Positions 43,940-52,581 of a stretch of 56,161 bases of DNA are shown piece by piece. Position numbers and translations under genes: made by a program. Every line of letters starts with the position of its first letter. The stretch's first letter is position 1. The notes beneath the pieces were generated by a model, which made no database searches, was not told where the DNA came from, and saw only the letters and a program-made list of their open reading frames with translations. The DNA is taken from contig CAZPAV010000014.1 of the NCBI GenBank assembly GCA_964584755.1, positions 1 to 56,161 of the forward strand, given 5' to 3'. Source of the stretch: CAZPAV01 sp964584755. Its GTDB lineage: Bacteria > Actinomycetota > Acidimicrobiia > Spongiisociales > UBA5794.

Positions 43940-45403
43940 GTGAGCGAGAGGACGACGACGCTCCCCCCGGGGAGGCTCTTCATCGACGGGGAGTGGCGGG
44001 AGGCCGCCTCGGGGGCGACCTTCCCGACGGTGGATCCGGCCACGGGCGAGACGATCACCCGGCTCGCCCGCGCCGGGGCCGAGGACGTGGCGCGGGCGGT
44101 GGCCGCGGCGCGGCGCGCCTTCACCGAGGGGCCCTGGGCGAAGATGTCCGCCTCCGATCGAGGGAGGCTCCTCACCCGACTGGCCGATCGCATCGAGGAG
44201 CGGATCGACGAGCTCGCCGAGCTCGAGACGCTTGACAACGGCAAACCCATCTTCGAGTCGCGCCACATCGACCTGCCCCTCGTCGTCGAGGTCTTCCGCT
44301 ACTACGCGGGATGGACGACCAAGCTCACGGGGGAGACGATCCCGGTGCGGGGTCCCTTCCTCAACTACACGCTGCGGGAACCGGTGGGCGTCGTCGCGGC
44401 CATCGTGCCGTGGAACTTCCCCATGCTCCTCTCCTCGTGGAAGCTCGCGCCGGCGCTCGCGGCCGGGAACACGGTCATCCTCAAGCCGGCGCGGCTCACC
44501 TCGCTGTCGGCGCTGCGCTTCGCGGAGATCTGCGCGGAGGTCGGGGTTCCCGACGGGGTGGTGAACGTCCTCACCGGCGACGGCGGCGTCGTGGGTATGG
44601 GGCTCGTCGAGCATCCCGGCGTGGACAAGGTCGCCTTCACCGGCTCCACCGAGGTCGGCAGGACGGTCCTGCGGGCGGGCGCGGAGACCTTGAAGAAGAT
44701 CACCCTCGAGCTCGGCGGGAAGTCCCCGAACATCGTCTTCGCCGACGCCGACCTCGATCGAGCCGTCCGCGGTGCCTACAACGGGATCTTCTACGGGAAG
44801 GGCGAGGTCTGCGCCGCCGGGTCCCGACTCTTCGTCGAGCGGGCGGTGTACGACGAGTTCCTGGAGAAGCTCGCCGCCCGGGCGGAGCGGCTCCGTCCCG
44901 GGGACCCCTTCGACGAGGAGACCCGTCTCGGGGCCATCGTCTCGGAGTCCCAGCTCGAGACCGTGCTCGGGTACGTCGACGCCGGCCTGGCGGAAGGCGC
45001 CCGGCTCGTCACCGGGGGTGAGCGCGTCACCGTGGACGACCGCGGCTTCTTCCTCCTGCCCACGATCTTCGCCGACGTGCGCAACGACATGCGGATCGCC
45101 CGCGAGGAGATCTTCGGTCCGGTCCTCGCCGCCATCCCCTTCGACGACGTCGACGAGGCGGTGCGCATGGCGAACGACAACCCGTACGGTCTCGCCGCCG
45201 GGGTGTGGACGCGCGACGTCGCCAAGGCCCACGGCGTCGCCCACCGCCTCCAGGCCGGCACCGTGTGGATCAACACCTACAACGTGTACGACGCCACGGC
45301 CCCCTTCGGTGGCTACAAGGCGAGCGGCCTCGGCCGCGAGCTCGGCAGGGAGGGCCTCGCCGCCTACACCCAGGTCAAGGACGTGTGGGTGAACCTGCGC
45401 TGA
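43940..45403 (+). CDS. NAD-dependent aldehyde dehydrogenase
   Basis: 487 residues, GTG start 47 bases after the paaK-like gene. IVPWNFPMLLSSWKLAPALA, FTGSTEVGRTVL, LELGGKSPNIVF (Glu), GKGEVCAAGSRLFV (Cys), EEIFGPVLAAIPF. Betaine/phenylacetaldehyde-dehydrogenase-like. In this operon, oxidation of a (hydroxy)phenylacetaldehyde to the acid used by hpaB is plausible, but specificity cannot be read from sequence. Confidence 0.85.
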   Translation: MSERTTTLPPGRLFIDGEWREAASGATFPTVDPATGETITRLARAGAEDVARAVAAARRAFTEGPWAKMSASDRGRLLTRLADRIEERIDELAELETLDNGKPIFESRHIDLPLVVEVFRYYAGWTTKLTGETIPVRGPFLNYTLREPVGVVAAIVPWNFPMLLSSWKLAPALAAGNTVILKPARLTSLSALRFAEICAEVGVPDGVVNVLTGDGGVVGMGLVEHPGVDKVAFTGSTEVGRTVLRAGAETLKKITLELGGKSPNIVFADADLDRAVRGAYNGIFYGKGEVCAAGSRLFVERAVYDEFLEKLAARAERLRPGDPFDEETRLGAIVSESQLETVLGYVDAGLAEGARLVTGGERVTVDDRGFFLLPTIFADVRNDMRIAREEIFGPVLAAIPFDDVDEAVRMANDNPYGLAAGVWTRDVAKAHGVAHRLQAGTVWINTYNVYDATAPFGGYKASGLGRELGREGLAAYTQVKDVWVNLR

Positions 45404-45427
45404 GCCCGCCGCCTGCGCGGCGTCCCT

Positions 45428-45446
45428 CCCCCCGGGGAGCGGGGGG
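45428..45446. terminator. Bidirectional terminator-like hairpin
   Basis: CCCCCC (45428-45433), 7-base loop, GGGGGG (45441-45446), placed exactly between the stop codons of two convergent genes. No T-run on either side. Confidence 0.45.
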
Positions 45447-45447
45447 C

Positions 45448-46329
45448 TCAGGGGAGATCGAGGGGCACGGAGACCCCGTCGAGGGGCTCCTCGAAGGCGT
45501 CGAGCCGGCCCACGAACAGCTCGACGCTCCCCGAGGGACCGTCGGGGATCGTCAGGGAGAAGCCGTCCCACGCGCCCCCCGGTGAGCGGACGGGCACCGA
45601 CCGGTCGAACGTCACCTCCCCGTCGCTCGTCAACCTGACGCGGAGGGCGTCGACGCCCGGGCGGGCGAACCCCACCACCTGCAGCGGATACAGGGTGGGA
45701 CCCGCCGCGGGCGCGAGGAGGAGGACCTCGTCGCTGCGGAGCGGAGGCGCGATGACGACGGGCCGGTCCTCCCCGGGTCGCAGGTCCACCACGACCCGCG
45801 CCGGGGAGGGGGTCGCGAAGGCGCGGGCCAGGACCTCGGTCGTGGGGGCGAGGTGCAGGTCCACGGCGAGCCCGCCGCCGGGGAGGTGGACGACGAACGC
45901 GCGGCGGACGAGCCGCCCGTCGAAGAGCTCGTCGGCGACCGCGGTCGCCGACACCGCCTCGGGGAGGAGGATCCGAACGATGCCGGATTCGGCGAGGACG
46001 GAGGCCCCCCCGGCGCCCAGGGTCGAGGCCGGGGCTCCGGAGCCGGTGAGGAAGTCCATGACGACGCGCTCGCACCCCTCCGCGGCCTGCCAGCGGACGC
46101 CCGAGAGCACCGCCGCGTCCCCGGCGCCGGTCCCCAGGGCGGCGACGAGTCCGGAGGACACGAACGGGGGATCGCCGGTCAGGCACGGGGAGGTGCCGGC
46201 GTCGACGGTGGGCGCGGTGGTCGGCGACGACGTGGCGGGCGTCACGGAGGGTGGCGCGGTCGACGGTGCCGGCCCGCAGGCCGCCAGGAGGAGGAGGCCG
46301 GCCACGATCCAGGGGAGGAGGCGGTTCAC
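45448..46329 (-). CDS. Lipoprotein with AMIN-like and Gmad2-like domains
   Basis: 293 residues, GTG start. Lipobox LLAAC (lipidated C18), Thr/Pro/Ser-rich linker (20-45), a first beta domain (VRWQAAEGCERVVMDFL to VVVDLRPGED) resembling AMIN-like domains, and a second (LQVVGFARPGVDALRVRL to SVELFVGRLDAFEE) resembling the Gmad2 immunoglobulin-like domain of germination proteins. Likely an extracytoplasmic cell-wall-binding protein. Divergent from cofG. Domain names are by pattern. Confidence 0.7.
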   Translation of the reverse strand: MNRLLPWIVAGLLLLAACGPAPSTAPPSVTPATSSPTTAPTVDAGTSPCLTGDPPFVSSGLVAALGTGAGDAAVLSGVRWQAAEGCERVVMDFLTGSGAPASTLGAGGASVLAESGIVRILLPEAVSATAVADELFDGRLVRRAFVVHLPGGGLAVDLHLAPTTEVLARAFATPSPARVVVDLRPGEDRPVVIAPPLRSDEVLLLAPAAGPTLYPLQVVGFARPGVDALRVRLTSDGEVTFDRSVPVRSPGGAWDGFSLTIPDGPSGSVELFVGRLDAFEEPLDGVSVPLDLP

Positions 46330-46405
46330 GGGGCCTAGTGATAGCCGCTCCGGGACGCTGCGTGGCCGCGGCGGATAGCTCCCCCGGCTGTGATAGCGTC
46401 CCGGG

Positions 46406-47542
46406 ATGGGCCATCCGGCACCCGACCCCGAGCTCGCCGTCGCCTACCTCCGCGGCGAGCGGGACGCCGAGCCGCTCCTCGCCGAGGCACGACGCCTGCG
46501 GGACGAGGGGCGGGGCAGGACCGTCACCTACAGCCGGAAGGTCTTCATCCCCCTCACCACGCTCTGCCGGGACGCCTGCGCCTACTGCACCTTCGCCAAG
46601 CCGCCCGGGGCCGGTGGGGAGTACCTCACGCCCGACGACGTGCTCGCCGTGGCGCGCGCCGGCGAGGCGTACGGCTGCACGGAGGCGCTGTTCACCCTCG
46701 GGGACCGGCCCGAGGACCGCTGGCCCCAGGCCCGGGCCTTCCTCGCCTCCCAGGGATGTGCCACCACGCTCGAGTACGTCCGGACGATGACCGAGCGGGT
46801 CGTCGCCGAGACGGCGCTCTTCCCCCACGCGAACCCGGGGATCATGGCGGAGGAGGACGTACGCGCCCTCCGTCCGTCGAACCCGTCGATGGGGCTCATG
46901 CTCGAGAACGTCTCGCCGCGTCTCCTCGAGCCGGGGATGCCCCATCACGGCTGCCCCGACAAGGATCCCGCGGCCCGCCTGGCGACGATCGAGGCCGCCG
47001 GACGGGCTCGCGTCCCCTTCACCTCGGGCATCCTCGTCGGGATCGGCGAGCGGCCCGAGGAGATCGTGGCCAGCCTCTTCGCGCTCGCCGAGACCCACCG
47101 GCGGTGGGGACATCTCCAGGAGGTGATCGTCCAGAACTTCCGGGCGAAGGCCGACACGCGGATGCGGCGCGGCCCCGAGCCGACGGTCCCCGCCATGCTG
47201 CGGGTCGTCGCCGCGGCCCGCTGGATCCTGGGACCGGAGATGAACGTCCAGGTCCCCCCGAACCTCACCGAGGACTTCGGCCGCTACCTCGACGCCGGCG
47301 TGAACGACTGGGGCGGCGTGTCACCGTTGACGATCGACTGGGTGAATCCGGAGGCACCGTGGCCGCATCTCGACCGGCTGCGGGCCGTCACCGAGGAGCG
47401 CGGGTTCCGGCTGCGGGCCCGGCTACCGGTCCACCCCGGGTACCTCGACGAGACCTGGATCGACGCCGACCTGCTCCCCCGGGTGCGGGCCGCCGTCGAC
47501 GACGCGGGTTACGTGTCCCTGTTGGAAGGAGTCAGACCATGA
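46406..47542 (+). CDS. cofG: FO synthase subunit 1, CofG
   Basis: 378 residues, radical SAM enzyme of F420 biosynthesis: 7,8-didemethyl-8-hydroxy-5-deazariboflavin synthase. Cluster motif LCRDACAYCTF (C54, C58, C61); MLENVSPRLLEPG; VGIGERPEEI; VQVPPNLTEDFGRYLDAGVNDWGG. -10 TAGCGT (46394-46399), 6 bases before the ATG. The stop overlaps cofH (ATGA). Separate cofG/cofH contrasts with fused FbiC in mycobacteria. Confidence 0.94.
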   Translation: MGHPAPDPELAVAYLRGERDAEPLLAEARRLRDEGRGRTVTYSRKVFIPLTTLCRDACAYCTFAKPPGAGGEYLTPDDVLAVARAGEAYGCTEALFTLGDRPEDRWPQARAFLASQGCATTLEYVRTMTERVVAETALFPHANPGIMAEEDVRALRPSNPSMGLMLENVSPRLLEPGMPHHGCPDKDPAARLATIEAAGRARVPFTSGILVGIGERPEEIVASLFALAETHRRWGHLQEVIVQNFRAKADTRMRRGPEPTVPAMLRVVAAARWILGPEMNVQVPPNLTEDFGRYLDAGVNDWGGVSPLTIDWVNPEAPWPHLDRLRAVTEERGFRLRARLPVHPGYLDETWIDADLLPRVRAAVDDAGYVSLLEGVRP

Positions 47543-49413
47543 CGACGATCACGTTCCTCCGGCTTCGCCCCGCGGAGACGGTCAACGAGCTGTGGGCGTC
47601 GACACGGCGCCGGGAGGGCGCGACGGCGGTGGAGGTACGCGGACTGGGAGGGACCGACCGGGCCGCGGCGCTCGCCGGCGGGCTCGTTCCCGTCTCGCTC
47701 GGTCTCGGCGACGCCGAGCCGCTCGCCTGGATCGTCGCGCCCGAGGCCGCGCTCGACCTGACCCGGCGCGGCGTCGCCGGATGGCGCATCACGGTGCTCG
47801 ACGAGGGGCCGCGCACCGAGGTCCTCGACGCCTTGGCCCGGAGCGAGGCCGCGTACCTCCGGACCCGGCGCAGCCGTGTGGCCGAGGCGGCGGATCTCGC
47901 CGGCCTGCCCGGGATCGCCCCCCGGGTGTCGGTCTTCGTCGACACGGTCGCCGACGCCGTCACCGCGGTGGAGGAGGGGGCCACCGATCTCCTCCTGCGG
48001 GGGTGGGATCGCGACAGCCTGGCCCGACTGCGCGTCGAGCTCGGCGAGGACCGCCTCGTGGAACGGGTCGCGGTTCCGCCGGAGCTCCCCCTCGAGACGG
48101 TACGGGCCGAGCTCGACGCCGAGCTGCTCACCGCGTACCTCCACCAGGTCGACGCGGCCGGCCGTGCCCGTCCCCGCAGCCCATGGGCCCCGGGCCGCGA
48201 CGAGCCCGCCCCGGTCCCTCCGACGCGCTTCAGCGCCCAGTGGGCGGATACCGCCTGGGCGACCGCTCCGGCGGCCTCGCCGCGCGACGACCTCGATCCC
48301 GAGTTGCGGGGGATCCTCGAACGGAGCCGCGAGGGACGGGTCCCGACTCGGGACGAGGTGGAGCGACTTTTTCGCGCCCGGGGCCGCGAGGTGGACGCGA
48401 TCGCCCTGCTCGCCGACGAGCTCCGCGCCCGACGGGTCGGAGACACCGTCACCTACGTCGTCAACCGGAACATCAACTACACGAACCAGTGCTCCTTCCG
48501 CTGCGGGTTCTGCGCCTTCTCGAAGGGCCCGCGCTCCCTCGACCTGCGGGGGGAGCCGTACCTCCTGTCGATCCCGCAGGTCGTCGAGCGGTCCGTCGAG
48601 GCGTCGGCTCGAGGCGCCACCGAGGTGTGCCTCCAGGGTGGCATCCATCCCCGGTTCACCGGCGACTTCTACGTGGCCGTCGTGGAGGCGATCAAGGCGG
48701 CGGTCCCCGATCTGCACGTCCACGGCTTCTCCCCCCTCGAGGTGTGGCAGGGCGCGACGACCCTCGGGGTCCCCGTGGCGGAGCTCCTGCGCCGGCTCCG
48801 GGACGCCGGACTGGGCACGCTCCCGGGCACGGCCGCCGAGATCCTCGACGATCGAGTGCGGCGTCATCTGTGCCCGGACAAGATCCGCACCGCGCAGTGG
48901 GCCGAGGTCGTGATCACCGCCCACGAGCTGGGCCTGCGGTCGACGGCGACGATCATGTTCGGCCACATCGACGACCCGGGGGCGTGGGCCAACCACTTCG
49001 AGGTGCTGCGTCGCATCCAGCGGCGGACCGGCGGCATCACGGAGTTCGTACCGCTGCCGTTCGTGCACATGGGGGCTCCGATCTATCTCCGGGGGCGGGC
49101 CCGACCCGGCCCCACGTGGGACGAGGTCGTCCTCGTGCACGCCGTCGCCCGCATCGCCTTCGACGGGCTCATCGACAACATCCAGGCCTCGTGGGTGAAG
49201 CTCGGCCGGGACGGCGGGGTGCGGCTGCTGCGGGCCGGATGCAACGACCTGGGCGGCACCCTCATGGACGAGAACATCTCGCGCGCCGCCGGTGCCGCCC
49301 ACGGGACCGCCATGGAGGCGGCGGACCTCGAGGCGATGGCGCGAGATGCGGGGCGGGTGGCGCGGCAGCGGACCACGCTGTACGAGCCGGTGCCGAGCCC
49401 ATCCACGACCTGA
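47539..49413 (+). CDS. cofH: FO synthase subunit 2, CofH, with ~250-residue N-terminal extension
   Basis: 624 residues. The C-terminal 370 (from about 251) are CofH: QCSFRCGFCAFSKG (C318, C322, C325), EVCLQGGIHPRFTGDFY, HGFSPLEVWQG, PGTAAEILDDRVR, FVPLPFVHMGAP and ASWVKLG. It joins tyrosine to the diaminouracil precursor in FO synthesis. Residues 1-250 form an extra domain of alternating strands and helices (ITFLRLRP, AVEVRGLGG, AWIVAPE, GWRITVLDEG, RVSVFVDTVADAV, DLLLRGWD), then a Pro-rich linker. I do not recognise it; its start directly overlaps cofG, so it is a true part of the gene. Confidence 0.9.
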   Translation: MTTITFLRLRPAETVNELWASTRRREGATAVEVRGLGGTDRAAALAGGLVPVSLGLGDAEPLAWIVAPEAALDLTRRGVAGWRITVLDEGPRTEVLDALARSEAAYLRTRRSRVAEAADLAGLPGIAPRVSVFVDTVADAVTAVEEGATDLLLRGWDRDSLARLRVELGEDRLVERVAVPPELPLETVRAELDAELLTAYLHQVDAAGRARPRSPWAPGRDEPAPVPPTRFSAQWADTAWATAPAASPRDDLDPELRGILERSREGRVPTRDEVERLFRARGREVDAIALLADELRARRVGDTVTYVVNRNINYTNQCSFRCGFCAFSKGPRSLDLRGEPYLLSIPQVVERSVEASARGATEVCLQGGIHPRFTGDFYVAVVEAIKAAVPDLHVHGFSPLEVWQGATTLGVPVAELLRRLRDAGLGTLPGTAAEILDDRVRRHLCPDKIRTAQWAEVVITAHELGLRSTATIMFGHIDDPGAWANHFEVLRRIQRRTGGITEFVPLPFVHMGAPIYLRGRARPGPTWDEVVLVHAVARIAFDGLIDNIQASWVKLGRDGGVRLLRAGCNDLGGTLMDENISRAAGAAHGTAMEAADLEAMARDAGRVARQRTTLYEPVPSPSTT

Positions 49414-49469
49414 GCACACCCGACGTGGCGTCGGGGCCCCGTCCGGGCCGCGTCGGTACACTTCCCGAC

Positions 49470-50057
49470 ATGGGGACGAATGCCCGGGGACGGCAGACGC
49501 GGGATGCGCTGTTCGACGCGGCGAAGCGGCTCTTCGGTGAGATCGGCTACGCCGGGACGTCGCACGCCGACATCGCCGCCGAGGCCGGAATCGGCCGGAC
49601 GACGTTCTACGAGCACTTCGCCTCCAAGGAGGACCTCCTCGTCCAGCTCGTGGAGCGGGATCTCCCGGCCCTCGTGGAGGAGATCCTCGCCTCGGTGGAC
49701 GCCGACCTCGACCCCAGGGCGCGACTGGCGGCGCTCACCGCGCGCATGGTGGAGTTCGTCGGGACCGACCATCTCGGCCTCATCCTCCACACCGAGGTCC
49801 CGCGCCTCTCGGTGGCCGCCCAGGAGCGGATCGCCGCCGCTCACGGGGGGATGGGGAAGGAGTTCATGGCGGTGTACCGACAGGGCGTGGAGGCGGGGCA
49901 CTTCCGCAGGATGCGCCCCGACCTGGCGGCCGCCCTCGTGGAGCAGACGATCATGACGGGGGGACGGGTCGTCATGGACCTCCCCGACCCCAAGCAGCAC
50001 GTCCACGAGATCGCCGACGCCACCGCCGAGTTCCTCGTGAGCGCCCTCGAGGCCTGA
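49470..50057 (+). CDS. TetR-family regulator
   Basis: 195 residues. N-terminal helix-turn-helix: RDALFDAAKRLFGEIGYAGT, ADIAAEAGIGRTTFYEHFAS, KEDLLVQLVE. The rest is the helical ligand domain. -10 TACACT (49457-49462) lies 7 bases before the ATG (leaderless). Its gene is 62 bases upstream of an acyl-CoA dehydrogenase in the same direction, so an acyl-CoA ligand is plausible. Confidence 0.88.
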   Translation: MGTNARGRQTRDALFDAAKRLFGEIGYAGTSHADIAAEAGIGRTTFYEHFASKEDLLVQLVERDLPALVEEILASVDADLDPRARLAALTARMVEFVGTDHLGLILHTEVPRLSVAAQERIAAAHGGMGKEFMAVYRQGVEAGHFRRMRPDLAAALVEQTIMTGGRVVMDLPDPKQHVHEIADATAEFLVSALEA

Positions 50058-50119
50058 CTGGCGTCCGGCGGCTCCCCCGCGGACGACCGGGCCCCGTCGG
50101 GGCGCTCTATCGTGAGGAC

Positions 50120-51355
50120 ATGCAGCCGTACGACAGTCCCGAGGAGGCGGCCTTCCGGGCCGAGGCTCGTGCCTTCCTCGACGCCCACGCCGAACCGCTT
50201 CCTCCCTGGGTCGTCGCCCCCTCGGCGATCGTGGCCGAGTGGACCCCCGCCGAGGAGGAGCACAGGCTGGAGGAGGCCCGGGCGTGGCAGCGGCTGAAGC
50301 AGGCACATGGCTTCGCGGGGATCGCATGGCCGAAGGCGTACGGCGGTCGGGGTGGGACCCTCGTCGAGCAGCTCATCTTCAGCCAGGAGGAGGCCCGCTA
50401 CGACGTCCCGCGGGACGCGCTCGTCGTGGGGCTCGGATGGTGCGGGCCGGCCGTGCTCCGACACGGGAGCGAGGCGCAGCGCCGCCGCTGGCTGCCGGCG
50501 CTCCTCTCCGGCGACGAGGTCTGGTGTCAGCTCTTCTCCGAGCCCGGCGCCGGCTCGGACCTCGCCGGACTCGGCACCCGGGCGGTTCGTGACGGGGCGG
50601 AGTGGCGCATCACCGGCCAGAAGGTCTGGACGACCTTCGCCCACCGTTCCGACTGGGGACTGTGCATCGCTCGGCACGACCCGGATCTGCCGAAACATCG
50701 GGGGCTCACCGCGTTCGTCGTCGACATGCGGGCGCCGGGGATCACCTGCCGTCCGCTTCGTCAGATGACCGGGTCGGCGAACTTCAACGAGGTCTTCCTC
50801 GACGACGTCGTCGTGCCGGACGACCGGCGGATCGGAGACGTCGGGGACGGCTGGCGGGTCGTCATCACGACCTTCATGTTCGAGCGGCTCAGCCTCGCCT
50901 ACGGGAGCGACCGGGTCCTCGAGGCGCTGGCGAGCCTCGTCCGGGAGCGGGGGAGGTCCCAGGATCCGACGGTCCGGCGCCGCTACGCCGAGATCTACGC
51001 GCGCGCCGCGGCGCTGCGGTTCACCGGCATGCGCCTCCTCACCGCCGTGTCCCGAGGGCGGACGCCGGGCCCGGAAGGGTCCGTCGTGAAGCTCCTCGCC
51101 ACGGGTATGCTCGACGAGCTCCACACCCTGGCGCTCGATCTCTTCGAGGCCGACGGGACGCTCGCCGCGGAGGTCGCCCCGTGGCACGGGGAGTGGCACG
51201 CCGCCTTCCTCGGCGTCCCCGGGCTCAGGATCGGAGGGGGGACGGACGAGATCCAGCGCAACATCATCGCCGAGCGGGTCCTCGGCCTGCCGCCGGATCT
51301 GCGCGTGGACAAGGACGTCCCCTGGGCGGCGGTACCCCGCGGAACCCCGGCGTGA
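50120..51355 (+). CDS. Acyl-CoA dehydrogenase
   Basis: 411 residues. EPGAGSDLAGLGTRAVRDG and ITGQKVWTTFAHRSDWG (FAD and substrate region), MTGSANFNEVFLDDVVVP, and RIGGGTDEIQRNIIAERVLGLP. The MCAD-type catalytic Glu position before GT appears to be Gly, as in FadE subunits that use another base or pair with a catalytic partner; no partner gene is adjacent. -10 TATCGT (50108-50113), 6 bases before ATG. The stop overlaps trmD. Confidence 0.88.
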   Translation: MQPYDSPEEAAFRAEARAFLDAHAEPLPPWVVAPSAIVAEWTPAEEEHRLEEARAWQRLKQAHGFAGIAWPKAYGGRGGTLVEQLIFSQEEARYDVPRDALVVGLGWCGPAVLRHGSEAQRRRWLPALLSGDEVWCQLFSEPGAGSDLAGLGTRAVRDGAEWRITGQKVWTTFAHRSDWGLCIARHDPDLPKHRGLTAFVVDMRAPGITCRPLRQMTGSANFNEVFLDDVVVPDDRRIGDVGDGWRVVITTFMFERLSLAYGSDRVLEALASLVRERGRSQDPTVRRRYAEIYARAAALRFTGMRLLTAVSRGRTPGPEGSVVKLLATGMLDELHTLALDLFEADGTLAAEVAPWHGEWHAAFLGVPGLRIGGGTDEIQRNIIAERVLGLPPDLRVDKDVPWAAVPRGTPA

Positions 51356-52095
51356 GAGTCGACGTCGTCACCGCCTTCCCCGAGTACTTCTCCTCGCCCC
51401 TCGAGGTCAGTCTCGTGGGACGGGCGCGCCGCGAGGGGGTCCTCGAGGTCGTGCTCCACGATCTCCGCCGGTACGGGAAGGGTCCCCACCGGCAGATCGA
51501 CGACGCACCCTTCGGGGGAGGGGCGGGTATGGTGATGATGGTCGAGCCGCTGGCACGCGCCCTCGAGCCGCTGGCGTCCACCCACCGCGTGTTGTTCACG
51601 CCGGCGGGACGTCCCCTCCTCCAGGAGACCATCGACCGCTGGTCCACGCTCCCCGCGCTGACGCTCATCTGCGGCCGGTACGAGGGCGTCGACGAGCGGG
51701 TCGCGGGGCACCTCGTCGACGAGGAGATCTCGCTGGGCGACTACGTCCTCCTCGGAGGCGAGGTGGCCGCGCTCGCCGTCATCGAGGGCGTCACCCGGCT
51801 GCTCCCGGGTGTGGTGGGCAACCCGACCTCCGTCCTCACCGAGAGCTTCCGCGACGGGTTGCTCGAGGAGCCCCAGTACACCCGTCCCGCCGAGTTCCGG
51901 GGCTGGCGGGTGCCCGACGTCCTCCTCTCGGGCGACCACGGAGCGATCGCTCGCTGGCGTCGGGAACGGCGGGAGGAGCGGACCCGCCGGCGCCGGCCGG
52001 ACCTCTGGGAGCGGTATCTCGCCGGGGGTGGTGCCGAGACGACCGCCCTGGACCCCGCCGGTCCTCCCGAGGATTCGTCTACCTCCTCGGGGTGA
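51352..52095 (+). CDS. trmD: tRNA (guanine37-N1)-methyltransferase
   Basis: 247 residues, GTG start overlapping the acyl-CoA dehydrogenase stop. SPOUT knot enzyme: DVVTAFPEYFSSPL, DDAPFGGGAGMVMMVEPL, LICGRYEGVDERV, EISLGDYVLLGGEVAALAVIEG, ESFRDGLLEEPQYTRP. Methylates G37 to prevent +1 frameshifts; essential in most bacteria. No promoter is seen immediately upstream, so it may depend on the dehydrogenase promoter. Confidence 0.95.
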   Translation: MRVDVVTAFPEYFSSPLEVSLVGRARREGVLEVVLHDLRRYGKGPHRQIDDAPFGGGAGMVMMVEPLARALEPLASTHRVLFTPAGRPLLQETIDRWSTLPALTLICGRYEGVDERVAGHLVDEEISLGDYVLLGGEVAALAVIEGVTRLLPGVVGNPTSVLTESFRDGLLEEPQYTRPAEFRGWRVPDVLLSGDHGAIARWRRERREERTRRRRPDLWERYLAGGGAETTALDPAGPPEDSSTSSG

Positions 52096-52096
52096 C

Positions 52097-52139
52097 TACA
52101 CTCACCGCTCCGCACCCCTTCCCCGTTCCGGAGGATCCC
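52097..52139 (+). promoter_or_regulatory. rplS promoter and leader with ribosome site
   Basis: TACACT (52097-52102) just after the trmD stop, then a ~30-base leader ending in GGAGG (52130-52134), 5 bases before the GTG start of rplS. This gives rplS its own transcript in addition to read-through from trmD. Confidence 0.45.
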
Positions 52140-52484
52140 GTGAACACGCTCGACGAGATCGAGGCGGCGTACCTGCGCGACGACGTGCCCGAGTTCGGCC
52201 CGGGCGACACCGTCCGGATGCACGTGCGCGTCATCGAGGGTGGTCGGGAGCGGATCCAGGTCTTCGAGGGCGTCGTCATCGGGCGGAGCGGCGGCGGCAT
52301 CCGGGAGACGGTCACCGTCCGGAAGGTGAGCTTCGGGGTCGGGGTCGAGCGCATCTTCCCCATCCACGCCCCGATCCTCCAGAAGATCGAGGTCGTCCGC
52401 CGCGGCGACGTGCGCCGCGCCAAGCTGTACTACCTGCGCGATCGGGTGGGGAAGGCGGCGCGTATCAAGGAGAAGCGCGACTGA
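52140..52484 (+). CDS. rplS: 50S ribosomal protein L19
   Basis: 114 residues. FGPGDTVRMHVRVIEGGRE, IQVFEGVVIGRSGGGIRET, VRKVSFGVGVERIFPIHAP and VRRAKLYYLRDR are classic L19. GTG 52140 is chosen over in-frame GTG 52092 because of the GGAGG site and the usual family length of about 115. Confidence 0.96.
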   Translation: MNTLDEIEAAYLRDDVPEFGPGDTVRMHVRVIEGGRERIQVFEGVVIGRSGGGIRETVTVRKVSFGVGVERIFPIHAPILQKIEVVRRGDVRRAKLYYLRDRVGKAARIKEKRD

Positions 52485-52581
52485 TCCGCGGCGTCTCCTC
52501 CGCTCGCGGGCGACCGGCTCCCGCGCCCCGGCCGCGGTTCCCGGGATTCCGGTGGCGATCCGGTAACGTCCGTCCCTGATC

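Noticed and set aside
46406..49413. Frameshifted FbiC fusion
   Set aside because: cofG and cofH end and start cleanly in an ATGA overlap, and 250 unrelated residues lie between the two radical-SAM domains, so they are separate genes.
31598..51351. Recently acquired genomic island
   Set aside because: No integrase, transposase, attachment repeats or tRNA at the edges, and base use and promoter style match the backbone.
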